Assembly: GCA_025506515.1 (NCBI GenBank)
Contig: CM046453.1
Coordinates: 124,001-188,000, forward strand
Direction of reading: 5' to 3'
Length of the DNA: 64,000 nt
Source of the DNA: Flaveria trinervia
Taxonomy: Eukaryota; Streptophyta; Magnoliopsida; Asterales; Asteraceae
In this document: positions 45,050 to 56,312 of the stretch, one piece after another
Position numbering within the stretch: position 1 is the first letter of the stretch
Layout of the letters: every line of letters starts with the position of its first letter
The notes under the pieces: generated by a model
Told to the model about the DNA's origin: nothing
The model's input: the letters and a program-made list of their open reading frames with translations, nothing else
Database searches by the model: none
Program-made: the position numbers and the translations under genes

Positions 45050-45900
45050 TGACATTTAAACTAGAGATGACAATAACAAACTTAAATTACAATAACAAAT
45101 ATAATAATACAACAGAGATAATGATAATCGGCCAATATGTTCTCAAGTTAAACGTGACCGACTGTCTAGTAACATGAACGTTAAAAGTATCAAATCAAGC
45201 AATTAACAAGTCTTGAGTTAAGAGATTAATAATCTAGAAAAAATTTGTGGATGCATAGCAAATTTGAAGACTAAGAAATCACCGCTAAGGTATCTAAGGA
45301 TGCGTTTGACCGCCATCCTATGACGAGCAATAAGTAGGATGCTGGACAAATTATGAGAACTTTTTAATCGCATAGACAATCGCTAGTCAAAATAAGATAC
45401 TCCATATCACCAACCATGCTCTTATGCGTCAAGGGCTCCTCCATCGATACTCTAGACCAATAAGAGAGTGGTATGTTAGTGGAGATTATAGTCAATAAAG
45501 GCCAACACTAACCGCGACTATTGCACTGTAATGCATCTCGTAAATACTATTGTAAGAGAGATGAAGAATGTCGTTAAAGAAGCTAGGTAGCGTCTATCCT
45601 TAGAAAGTAGCTTAGATTGCCTAAATCCTTTAGGGGAAACTGAAAATGAAGTCGTCCAATCAAGTCGGCCATAAAGGTAGAGGAATGCCATATGATAAGA
45701 ATGTTAACAACATAAACCAAAACCTAACGCATAATTGAACCTCAAGAAAAATTAATGATGTATGTAAACTGAATTTTAAATCCAGATTTTTCAAGATCTG
45801 TAATGAGCTAGAACCAAAAGTGCGGGATGTCTGTTTAAACCCATAAAAAGTCTTGAGTAATATAAAATTTTTCTACGCTAACCGAATGTATCCTTTTCGG
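45050..45900 (-). pseudogene. Decayed Copia pol relic
   Basis: On the minus strand, heavily eroded RT and RNase H blocks appear in the right order. A KALYGLKQAPR-like block (now LKTFYGFKQTSR) is at about 45865-45825, a GSLMYLTxTRPD-like block at about 45415-45370, and AVKRILRYL at about 45325-45285. No LTR could be found, and most of the element has decayed beyond recognition. Confidence 0.5.
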
Positions 45901-47503
45901 CGCTTTGCCCCTTCAATCCCATCAAGGTGCTGCCCCAAACCCACCATGGGGGGCATTGACCCCTACAAACCCTTCCGTCTAAAAGGTTTTGCCCTGTTGT
46001 ACTATCGTAATTCTTTGGTTCCTTAAATTAAAATATTTTTGAATGGGTTTCCATTGTACATCTTCTAACTCATATAAATGTTTATTTTAATTTCTCATTT
46101 GATAAATGAATATAGTTTTACTAAAATAACCTTTGATGACACAAACTTGTTTTGTGTTGTTTATTGGAATACATCTTTTTGTAGATGGATCAAATATTAA
46201 TCTTTTTTTTGGATCAATTAACAAATTAAGTAAGGTGTAAAATCAAGTTAGATGAGACTTCTAGAACATTGGTTGAAAATGCTTCAAATTGTGATAATGA
46301 AAAGCAAGCCAAGAATTTACATCTGATTGGAGAACTCTCATGAAATTGTTCCAATCACAAAGTCAAAGGACTGAGGTCTCTTCATTGGTTTGGCATACTC
46401 TACTAATGAATCTCTATTTTTCTACAAATAATAGAACACCAAAAAGCACGATGCTATCTCGGTCACGAGCTAATCTTTAACAACACAACTTTTGTTCCGA
46501 CTGTTATACCATTCCTCCCGGACTAATGATTTATTCTAATTACTTCTTTCAGTTACGGCAGGCAAAGTGGGCTCGGGTAGGGGCCGACGTCATGAGCAAC
46601 CCACGGGAACACCACCCACCTTATTAATTTTGGGTCTATTGAAACATGGCCTTTGCGGGTTGGTGAACCCTATGGCTACCTGTGAGACATGACTGTCGGA
46701 ATGATCTTTAGCACCTTTCAACGACTATTTTCACTGTTTAAAAACAATTAAACCTCATTTATTTTAACATTGTAAATATACATGATTACCCAACTTATTT
46801 ATCTACACCATCTGTCAAAAGTGCTCTATAGTTGTACATCTCTTCTCATCCAATTAACCTTCTAATTATATTTAATTAATTAAAAAGGTTTAAACAAAAA
46901 TGAAAAAAATGTATGTCAACATTTAAGAGTAAGAGTGACTTAGTAATGTGACACGTACGTGAAGAAGAAAGAAGAGTAAAAGATACACTCTTGGTCCTGG
47001 TTTGGTGTTTATTGAGGGATTAAAAAGAAAAAAAAAGGACGTGAGGATTTAATGAGGATTGGTGGAGTTGTAAGGCAGTTGTCGAGGCAGCCACATGGCT
47101 CTCACTTTGATTGCATTTGTAATGCATTTGCATTGCATGTATAGTCGCTCTTAAAACGAGGCAAATGCCTTATTTGTCATGTGTCCGGATGAGTCTTTCC
47201 ATGCAAACCGGATAGAATACATCACCAGTTGATGGTTTTCCGATTAATAATATAATACTACTAAACCAACCGCACATGGTTTTCCAATATTAATTATATA
47301 TCTATATGTACTCCTCAGCCCGTTTTTCATCATTTTCTTTTTTCATCATTTAAACTACAACGTGTCTTATATATATAACAATAGAATTGTTCACAAACTT
47401 AATTTTACAATTTTACCTTTATATTATTTTGTCTTTGAGGACGTATATATATATAGTTGTAAAATTTGAATACTTTATCGGCGTTGAATACTTATATTAT
47501 ATA
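45900..47503. other. Intergenic region without recognised genes
   Basis: This is an AT-rich stretch with one GC-richer island at about 46555-46690. I see no gene, RNA or transposon boundary in it. Confidence 0.4.
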
Positions 47504-48403
47504 TCTATATGACAAATACAAGACGACATGAATAGTGACTTAAGATGATTAGTCCATTTTATTAAATTTTGTATTTCTTTTCTTTATTTATTCTTTTATA
47601 AATTAACTCATGTATATAAGTACACAATTAATCAAACATATTATATTATAGGTATATCTTTAGTTTGGTACACGCTCAACAAGATTGGTAGCGTGAGTTT
47701 GGACGTTACACAATAAAATCTAAACGAACATGTTCCGATACCCTTTTTACTTAACTGCGACTATATTTTTAGGTTTTTCCTTTCATTTAATTATAGGAGT
47801 ATATTGAAAATCAAAAAAAGATTATGTTCCTCTTTAATAAATTCTCAAATGCTTTTATTCATTATGTATTTTTACGTATCGTAATGAATTGAATTGATAC
47901 CGACTAAATTCCTGCCACAGTGTGTTACCAACCTACCTCGAGCCTTCATACCCGCTCGAGTAACGTTAATCTGTGGCGAAAAACGGATCAAATTTCCTAG
48001 TATGTTACATTAATGAATCACTATTGTCTTTTAGTGGAGCCATATGTTTATTTTTTATCTATTTAAATAGATGTGATTTCCGTATAAACCCGCAAAAGTT
48101 AGTTTGGTGAACTCTCTTTTGGTTTTTTAATTCTTTTTATTATTTGGTTTATTTTATTATAATGTGAATTCTATTTTTTGAGGTTTCCAAATGCTTTAAT
48201 TTTGTGGAACGCTCTTATGGTTTATTTAACGGTTTTGTTTTTATATAAAGTTTCTAATGTTATTAATATTAACGTCAAAACGTTTGGGTTTATGTCAAAA
48301 TTTATATATAAGTTTCAATTGTTACTTTCAGAAGATAAATGCAGTGCTTATCGTTATTGGTAGTGCCAATGTGCACGCAGCAACGCGAGCTGAAGTTCCC
48401 TAG
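47504..48403 (+). mobile_element. Candidate non-autonomous Helitron
   Basis: The left end TCTATATGAC follows an A, and the right end CTAG at 48400-48403 is followed by a T, consistent with insertion between A and T. Thirteen bases or so upstream of the end lies a hairpin, GCACGCAGCAACGCGAGC (48373-48390): a 6-bp stem with one A-A mismatch and a six-base loop AGCAAC, a sequence familiar from plant Helitron 3' ends. There is no Rep/helicase coding. The left boundary is much less certain than the right. Confidence 0.5.
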
Positions 48404-48429
48404 TTCCATATATATATATATGGAATTAC

Positions 48430-49305
48430 TTATACTATAACTAAGTAGCCTTACATATGAGTACTCTCATTTTATATTTTGATAAGATTTTATATGCCTT
48501 ATATGCTTAGATATGATTATGTGATTATATGCCTTACATGATATTTTCTTATACCTTGATTCTTATCAATGCACACACGATTCTCAAATCATATTCTAAG
48601 ACATTGTGTGCCTAAGTTTAATAGCTTTCAAATTTCAAATTTTGAATTGTTATTTATGGTTTTCAAATCTTGTCAAAGTTTATGTCCTATAACTGAAAAC
48701 ATGTAATGTTAGAAGAGTGGGATGTCTGTATCTCGAGGTGTTCTTTCTAGGCAAGGTATTTATATAAATCCAAATCAACCGATGGATCCGTTTACCTTAA
48801 CCGGGAACTCTTGGGATGAGTGTCCGCTTATTGGTACACATGTCTTCATTAATGTTGTAGTTGACCTAATACTTTGATAAGTCAACGTATTTGCTTTGGT
48901 TTGTAAACCGAACGTTATACTTGAAACATCTTGTTGTTATTTTCGTATTATCATTGATTTTGTCTTTTTGGATTTTAAAACTCATTATCCAATTCTCATA
49001 ATGAATCTTATTAATCTTCCTACATGTCTTCCCCTCAAAACCGCACTTATTCTAAAAACCCATTACAATGATACTCTTATTCTGCATCGTACATTTAATC
49101 TTAACAAACACGATTCTCGTATCAACCTTACGCTAATGCAACTTTTAAATATCAATGTCATCTAAGAACCATGCCGAAGTTGTATGCTTGAGAGAGCTCC
49201 TCTAGAGTCGTATTTCATCCAAAAGTGTCTTAAACATATTTCTCATGATCGTCAAGCCGATTCTCGTATTGATCTTACTTGTTACCAAACCTTCCGCTTT
49301 AACCT
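48430..49305 (+). mobile_element. Gypsy-C-family internal fragment, opposite orientation
   Basis: This segment is similar to the reverse complement of about 58990-59990, the leader and internal region of Gypsy-C. Shared phrases include the GTAAACCGAACGTTA stretch (48902-48916 versus 59525-59540) and AATCAACCGATGGATCC (48774-48790). No LTR accompanies it. At about 49305 it joins the minus-strand integrase of Gypsy-B head to head, marking a rearrangement. Confidence 0.65.
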
Positions 49306-49510
49306 TCGTACACATGAGGCACTTAGCTACATAAGTCATTATGTCTTTCTTCATTCCAGGCCACCAATATTGACCACGCAGGTCCATGTACATCTTATCG
49401 GAGCCATGATGAATAGAATAACGAGTTTGAAGAGCTTCGTTCATGAAAAGAATAACGAGTTTGATGACATCTAGTCGGATCTCAGTATCGAACTCTCCCA
49501 AAAGTGTCAA
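49306..49510 (-). pseudogene. Gypsy-B integrase, N-terminal zinc domain
   Basis: The HHCC region reads ALQTRYSIHHGSDKMYMDLR, QYWWPGMKKDIMTYVAKCLMC. After KVKAEG the sequence is foreign, so the catalytic core and everything downstream are absent. Confidence 0.8.
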
Positions 49511-49689
49511 ACCATTGTCGTCGATCGTGCATTTCTTCGAACGAGATCATGTTGTTATGAACCTTCAACTTAGTGCATCGGCCACAACATTGGCTTTACC
49601 AGGATGGTAACGAATGTCACAGTCGTAATCACTAATCAAATCCACCTAACGTCGTTGTCTCATATTAAGATCTTTTTTACAAGAAACGT

Positions 49690-50220
49690 GTTGAAGGCTT
49701 TTGTGATCAGTGTAGACTATACAGTGTGTACTATAAAGGTAATGTCTCCGAATCTTTAAAGCAAAAACATAGCACCAAGCTCGAGATCGTGTGTTGTGTA
49801 ATTCACCTCATGGACCTTCAATTGTCTCGATGCATAAGCTATGACCTTTCCTCGTTGCATGAGAACACAACCAAGGCCTTGTTTAGATGTGTCACAATAC
49901 ATAGTGAAATCGTCGTTTCCATCGGGTAGGGTCAAGATAAGAGCATTGCACAACTTGTGCTTTAACGCTTCAAAAGCTTCTTGTTGCTCGGACCACCACT
50001 TGAATAGTTTATTCTTTTGTGTCAAAGAAGTGAGCGGCTTCGCGATCCTTGAATAGTTGGGAATGAATCGCCGGTAATAACCAGCAAGACCAAGGAAAGA
50101 ACGAACTTTGGTTGGAGTTATGGGAACACACCAATTCTTCATAGCTTCCACCTTTGTAGGGTCAACGTGAATTCCTTGGCTATCACCACGTGTCCTAGAA
50201 ATTGAACTTTCTCGAGCCAA
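49690..50220 (-). pseudogene. Gypsy-B RT connection and RNase H
   Basis: Residues GIHVDPTKVEAMKNW and RSFLGLAGYYRRFIPNYSR end the RT thumb region. RNase H follows with DDFTMYCDTSKQGLGCVLMQ (about 49930-49870) and YTTHDLELGAM. The first catalytic Asp appears as CDTS; in related elements it is SDAS or CDAS. A frameshift separates this part from the RT above. Confidence 0.8.
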
Positions 50221-50329
50221 AATTCACATTTTGAGAATTTCGCGTATAGTTGTTCTTTCTTTAACAACTCAAGAACTTGTCGCAGATGTAGCTCATGATC
50301 GGTGTGGGACTTGGAATAGATAAGTATGC

Positions 50330-51041
50330 CATCAATGAAGACGATCACAAGCTTGTCCAGATAATGCTTGCATACTCAATTCATGAGATCCATGAAAACA
50401 GCAGGAGCATTTATTAAACCATAAGGCATAACCATGAACTCATAATGCCCATATCGAGTACGGAATGCAGTCTTTGGGATATCATCGTCATAGATTCACA
50501 ATTGATGATAACCAGAATGTAAATCAATCTTCGAGAATATGGCAGCTCCTTGAAGTTGATCAAACAAGTCATCGATGCGAGGAAGAGGATAGCGGTTCTT
50601 GATGGTAAGCTTGTTAAGTTCACGATAGTCAATGCACATATGAAACAACCCATTTGTCTTATTCACAAACAGAACAGGTGCAACCCAAGGCGAAGAGCTA
50701 GGACGAATGAAGCCGTTATCGGATAGTTTTTGAAGTTGACTAGACAGCTCTTGCATTTCCGATGGTGCAAGTCGATATGGTGACTTAGCCATGGGGTTTG
50801 CTCCCGGAATCAAATCGATTTTAAACTCGACTTCATGCATGGGAGGTAAACCACTAAGGTCATCGAAAAATACTTCAGGAAAGTATCGTACAATCGGGAC
50901 ATCCTTAAGATCCTTCCCTTTGACTTTCGTGTTGACCACGTAATCCAAGAAAGCCATATAGTTCTTACTTAGGCACTTTCGGGCTTGGGTAAACGACATG
51001 AGTTTGAGCCCTTTGGAGGATTTTTCACCAAACACTTTCAA
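50330..51041 (-). pseudogene. Gypsy-B reverse transcriptase
   Basis: The linker VEFKIDLIPGANPMAKSPYR (about 50830-50780) leads to RT blocks FIRPSSSPWVAPVLFV, CIDYRELNKLTIKNRYPLPR and FSKIDLHSGYHQL (50545-50500). The active site reads FIDG at 50339-50328 in place of the usual FIDD/YVDD, which removes a metal-binding Asp. The frame is the same as that of gag and protease. Confidence 0.85.
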
Positions 51042-51191
51042 TGTATCCTAGAAGGTAACGGTATACGAATGCACTTCTCGAAACAAATGATCTCGGCATA
51101 GTGTTTAGCTAACCAATCCATACCAATGATGACGTCAAAGCTTCCAAGTTTCACAGGAATAAGATCGATAAGAAAACGTATGCGTCAAGAC

Positions 51192-51377
51192 TCAAGATAC
51201 AATCATGAATAATAATATCGATAGTGATCGGTTCTCCATCAGCGACTTCAACGTGAGAGGTCTTTCTAGTTTTGTATGTGGCTTAGCAAGAATGGGATCA
51301 AACTCTAATGAAATGAAACTCTTATCGACTCCAGAGTCAAATAGAATGTATGCATACGTATTATTAATAAGGAACAT
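51192..51377 (-). pseudogene. Gypsy-B protease
   Basis: This is a pepsin-like retroviral protease fragment with the residues YILFDSGVDKSFIS; the D-S-G catalytic triplet is intact. It is in frame with gag above and RT below but bounded by stops. Confidence 0.8.
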
Positions 51378-51572
51378 ACCTGTGCAGTTTTAAAGGTATT
51401 TAACGATACAGGTAAATCATCAAAAGAGTTAGATCATGAAAGTTAAGGTCGGGTTTAGCATACCATTCACCATATCGTTGTTTGCTTGTGCTTGATTCGC
51501 GTTGATGTTGAAGGCACGTCCTCGGGCTTATGGAACATTACCCACAAGATGAGGGCATTGTGGGCGGATGTG

Positions 51573-52622
51573 TCAAGGTTCCCCAAAATTGTAGCAAATG
51601 CGATTTGTGACCATCGCGGCATTGTTTGGAGCACGATGACAAGTCACCACCAAGTGTCCATATTTACCGCACAACGTATAGATGCGGCACGGAGCGTTCC
51701 CCGGATGATGATACCTACAAATGTTGCACATAGGTTGAGGACCAACATAGGCCCTAGCCCAAGGCACTTGTGCCACAAGTGCAACTGTAGGTACAAGTTG
51801 TCATTGAGGTGGTTTGGGTGCAACCACAACATAATTGTGCGCTAGTGTGAATCTGCGCTTCTTGTAGTTGTTGTTGTTCCCTCTGTTGTTGTAAGGTGGT
51901 TTGGCTTTGGTCTCCTTAACAGCCTTGGTAACCGTCTTTTCCACCTTCTTTGTACCCTTCACAGACATGGTGCCCACTCGTATATGATTCTCAGTGAGTT
52001 GAGTGGTGATAGTGATGGCTTCTTCTAATGTTGTGGGTCGGCTACCCATCATAGCATCCTAAATTTGGGGTGGTACACCCTTGATGAACTTCTCGATGTT
52101 AAGAGGGACATTGTTGACCATATAGGGCAACAATATACTCAACTCATGATGCCTAGTTGAGTAAGCCAAATGGTCACGACCATCTTGTTTCAGGTTTCGA
52201 AATTCCTCCTCCAGTTTTTGTAGCTCACTCCTCGGGCAGAACTTTGTGATTGCAATGTTCTTGAACTCATCCCAAGTGAGTGCCAACACAACATTAGCAC
52301 CTCAATTTCTATTCTCGTTATTCCACCAGGTAAGTGCCCTTTGTTGGAGCATACTAGTGGCATAACGAACTTTGAGTGCCTCGTGACACTCACAATTGAC
52401 GAAGGTATTATCCATGCTCTCAAACCACTCAAGAAGACCACTGGCTCCTTCCTTGCCACTATAACTAGTGGGCTTGCAAGAACTAAAGTGCTTGAAGGTA
52501 CAGGTTTGGCTATTGCGCCTTTGGTTCGCGTTGTTTTCCTCTTGACCATTTCCGTTGTTGCTTGAATTGGCCATCAAGGTGCTATTGAGTTCAGCAACCA
52601 TGGTCAGAATGACGACAGCCAT
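51573..52622 (-). pseudogene. Gypsy-B gag
   Basis: This is a capsid/nucleocapsid polyprotein. Blocks are PTSYSGKEGASGLLEWFESMD and ATSMLQQRALTWWN (52470-52330), and LTWDEFKNIAITKFCPRSE with KLEEEFRNLKQ (52280-52200). A Lys-rich basic segment is followed by up to three zinc knuckles (CNICRYHHPGNAPC, LCGKYGHLVVTC and a third with a Cys-to-Phe change) at 51730-51575. In-frame stops lie near 52300, 52057, 51799 and 51571. The frame upstream of the Met at 52622 also contains a stop, so the original start was probably further 5'. Confidence 0.8.
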
Positions 52623-53355
52623 TTATCGAGCAATCATGGCGGCTAGCTTACGATCGGAACTTCCATGCTTTCCATGGTGACGAGATATGCTGGAATACAC
52701 AAAATGAGTTAGACACGGGAATGAGAATAACAAAGGATAGTAATTTTAACAAGAGTAAGTCAAGAGTTGTAAGGCACATGGAATGGTTCCATTTGATAAC
52801 CATTATCATTTGGAAACGTTGACACGTCAAGGTAAATTGACCTATTTGCCTTGGAAATTTTTGTATCTTGACCATAGTTTATCACTCATCCTAGAAATCC
52901 CCAGGTAAGCATAACTAGTCCCGTAGGATTTATGCGAAATGCTTGCCTTAGCCCGAAGGCCTTTCACCACGAAAACCAGAATACATGTGTCTATGTGTCA
53001 TGCAAATTTCTTAGGTTCATGAAATCAAAACTTTGATGAGATGTTCATAGATTAGACATAGAGTCTAAGGAATTAAACCCACGATAATAAGTGTAGATCC
53101 ACAAGTCGTCGAGAATAAGTTTAGGAAGTTTCATTTGTCTGGGATAATCAAAGAGTCAAAGATAAGTTTAAGGGAGACTAGTAACAAAGTTTAAGCATTT
53201 ACAAGGCAATCCGATGCTAAGGCAAGAAGGCATAGCATTATGTAGCATGCAAACCATCTATATATTTACAAGAATATAAATATTATTTTATAAGGTTCAT
53301 ACATAAACTATAGTCTAGGTCACCATTTCTAATAACCTAAATCCCTATAGTTATG

Positions 53356-53368
53356 GGCTCTGATACCA
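53356..53368 (-). other. Gypsy-B primer binding site (tRNA-iMet)
   Basis: On the minus strand TGGTATCAGAGCC lies three bases after the LTR that begins (plus strand) with TGTCACACCCC at 53372. Confidence 0.85.
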
Positions 53369-53371
53369 ATC

Positions 53372-54340
53372 TGTCACACCCCAACCTTGACTGCGGAATC
53401 ATCGAGATGTGAGGGTTAAGATTGTTCACAGCCACATAACGCTATCTTTAAATGAAAATAGTATTATTATAAGTTTCAAATGAAGATACAATCATATGTC
53501 TAAATCATGAAATTGTTTCAAAGAAAACAAAAACATAACATAAGCACTTTATTCTTTTATCAAGGTCCAAATCCTAGTTTATTGCAAGCTTCAAAAGTTA
53601 ACCTCAAACATACGTGTTTCCTGAAGCATGTTAAAAATAACGGGTCAGCTATAAAGTTGGCGTGTTTACAAGGGTTTTATATACATATTATATCAAAGGT
53701 TACAAGTAGCAATTCATGTCATAGGTTATGAGTTAAGCAAGTTTATAAAACACATATAGCTACAATCAAACATCAAATTAATTACATGTTTATATGATTG
53801 GCTAAGTGTACTTGGTTCCTATGATGAACAAGTCATACGTCATCAGGAGTCGGCAATACATTGTCTTTAGAACCAAATAGGCTTGTCGGGCCCAAAGATC
53901 TAAGACGTCGCTAGGCTAGTAATAGTTAATGATTGTAAACAAAATATGTATCTCATATAAGACTTACAATAACACAAATAACCATGAAAAATAAAAGTAT
54001 GAATTGCAAGTGCTTTATAAGATTTAAACATTTACAAGTGTATGTTGATAAGATTAACATGTTTCACCCTAAAACGATGTGAAATAATGTAAAAAAGGGC
54101 AAGGAAACTCACATGATCAACAAGTATATAATTGGTGACAAATAAGGAAAATAATTTTCGTTCTAACGTATTCCTTCATGAGGTACCTAAATATATATAT
54201 TTTGGTTGATACATATGTACCTAGTTTAGGAGCTTAATATAAAATGTTTGTCATGTCTTACATATATGTAATGAATGAGTTGAATGAAATACAATATGTG
54301 ATTAATGCTTATAATGTTTAATGTTTCATTGTTTATTATG
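53372..54340 (-). repeat. Gypsy-B 5' LTR, partial
   Basis: It starts TGTCACACCCCAACC and shares ordered phrases with the Gypsy-C LTR, such as GCTAAGTGTACTTGG, GCTTGTCgGGCCCA and GACGTCGC-AGGCTAG (53800-53930 versus 57210-57280). The expected far end (TGTTACA) is not found before sequence belonging to Copia-D begins, so the LTR is interrupted there and would continue beyond the window. The 54340 border is approximate. Confidence 0.65.
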
Positions 54341-54613
54341 TGTTAAAGTATGTTGAACTAACTATATAGGTTTGTGGTTGTTTGCATATTTCTTAGTCAA
54401 CAATGATTGAAAAATGTGTTCAAACTTAATCATATGAAGTCTTCATGTGAATGGACCATGCTAATGGACCATACGCATGAATACTTCATGCTAATGGACT
54501 AGTCGCACGACTGAACCAGCAGACTGGATCAGTCACATGATTGAGACATAAGATTGACTCAATCGCACGACTGAATCTTCAGTCGTGCGTATAGATCAGT
54601 TGTATGATTCAGT
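54341..54613 (+). repeat. Copia-D 5' LTR, left part
   Basis: This is the LTR portion before Gypsy-C. Its right edge is exact, because TCAGT (54609-54613) is duplicated at 62906-62910. Its left edge is estimated from where Gypsy-B LTR similarity stops, near TGTGTTAAAGTATG. It contains several copies of CGCACGACTGA and its inverse TCAGTCGTGCG. Confidence 0.55.
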
Positions 54614-55319
54614 TGTCACACCCCGACCGACGGCGAAATCATTGGGGGGGACAAATGTGAAACGATTGTTCATAGCACATGGAACTAATTAAGTTGAATG
54701 TAACACCCGGTTATTTTTTTGAAGACAAGATATAAAGAATTAGAGAAAGAAAGGCGATTAAGTCCAAGTGGAGGGACTAAAAGTGTGAAAAGGACTAAAA
54801 TCTATGAAAAGTTGGTGTAAAGGTGGGCATGGCCGCCCACCCTCATTTCACATCACCACTTCTTCGGTTTTAGAGAGAGAAAGCAGGGGAAACTCTCGGC
54901 TTGTAGAAGAAGAAGAAGAAGTGAACGAATTTCAAGGTAAGAATTCGTGGTTTTTATGTGTTTATGATGGGTTTTATCCCGGTTATGTGTTTATGTGCTT
55001 ATGGGTTGTGTTTATGCTCGGGTGTGTGTGTTTTTGGATGTTGTTTCTAGGTGTTTTGAACTCTTTGCAAGTGGGTAAAAAGGAAGAACACCCAAGTTGC
55101 ACCAGGTGAGTTCTATACCCTGGTTTTTACTTGTTTTCAAACATCTTTGGGGCTGAAAATGTATTTAAATGATTTTCCAATGTTTGAGTATGTATGCCCG
55201 TATATATTGTGCATGATTGAATGTGATTCTTGGATGTTCATAGGTTGTTCATGTTTAGAATGGACACGTTAAGCTTTGAATAGATGGATTTGATGATTGG
55301 GTTGAAAACATACTGGAAA

Positions 55320-55790
55320 CATGTTGAACAGAAGGTCCATGCGCCTAGATAAGGCTCATGCACCTGAAAATGCCTTAGAACGAATTAAGTGTAATCCATG
55401 CGCCCAAGCAGTAGTCCATGCGCCCAAACAGTAGCCCATGCGCCCAAACAGTAGCCCATGCGCCTAAGATTACCTTAGAAATGTTTAAGTATAGCCCATG
55501 CGCCTGAACAGTGGCCCATGCACCTAAAAATGTTAGCCGGACGACTAAGTGTAGGGCCATGCGCCCCAATAGTGCCCATGCGCCCAAGTGGCTCATGCGC
55601 CTAAGTGTCCATGCGTCCGAATTACTCATGTGTCTAAGTGTTCATACGCACAAATAGTTCCCATGCGCTGAATAGTTCATGCGCCTAAAGTGAAAATGTT
55701 TTAAGTTTTGGCTAATGCGCCTACATAGTGATGAAACGCCCGAACAGGGCTCATGCGCCCAAATAGTTCCCATGCGCCTAAGCACTTAGA
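55320..55790 (+). repeat. CATGCGCC minisatellite in solo LTR
   Basis: There are about twenty irregular copies of CCATGCGCC followed by CAAACAGTAG-like spacers; the most regular run (55395-55460) has a 20-bp period. The core CATGCGCCt is shared with the Gypsy-A LTR array. Confidence 0.85.
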
Positions 55791-56204
55791 AATTTTTAAA
55801 GAATTTTTTTGGGAGTCTGTGCTTTAGGGTTTTGACCGAGGTTGACTAAGGGCTTATTAATGATGATGTTTCATGCACGATATGATTACTTATGATTGTT
55901 CCTTATTATTGTTATTGTTATTATTATTATTACTTATAGTATGTGACTTTACGTGGTATGTTATTATCGTAACGTAAAGTATATCGTAATAATAAAGTGA
56001 AAGAGCGATAAAGAAAAGAAGAGGAACATTAATGAAAATGTTAACAAGTCTTGCAAGCTTACAGGAGGTACACAACTATGTTGTCGTTAGCTTAACTGTG
56101 TTGTGGGTTAGCTACCCTATTATGCACACAGGGTCAATCAATTGAGATTGGCAGGACCTTTGCAGCGTGTCCTGGGTGATTGGGTTGGCCATGTACATAG
56201 TACA

Positions 56205-56312
56205 CAGAACCCTTTCGGGGAATACAACCCTTTTGAGGGATACAGTTGACCCTTTCGGGGGATATAGTTGACCCTTTCGGGGGATACAGTTGACCCTTTC
56301 GAGGGGTATAGA
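56205..56312 (+). repeat. 22-bp tandem repeat in solo LTR
   Basis: Four to five copies of CCCTTTCGGGGGATACAG plus TTGA lie head to tail, with the first copies diverged. Any open frame across it is incidental. Confidence 0.85.

Larger units (their letters stand above)
49306..53371 (-). mobile_element. Gypsy-B internal region (3'-truncated)
   Basis: This minus-strand Ty3/Gypsy gag-pol runs from the PBS at 53368 to the middle of integrase, where it is cut off. The leader (about 52650-53354) is non-coding. From 52622 to about 50330, gag, protease and RT lie in one frame broken by stops, followed by frameshifts before RNase H and integrase. RT resembles plant chromoviruses, but no chromodomain remains to confirm the lineage. 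Its LTR is related to that of Gypsy-C. Confidence 0.8.

Noticed and set aside
46555..46690. GC-richer island as a possible gene or promoter
   Set aside because: There is no open frame, repeat boundary or recognised motif on either strand.
51486..51845. Plus-strand 119-codon frame
   Set aside because: It is the complement of the Gypsy-B gag zinc-knuckle region and shows no independent domain.
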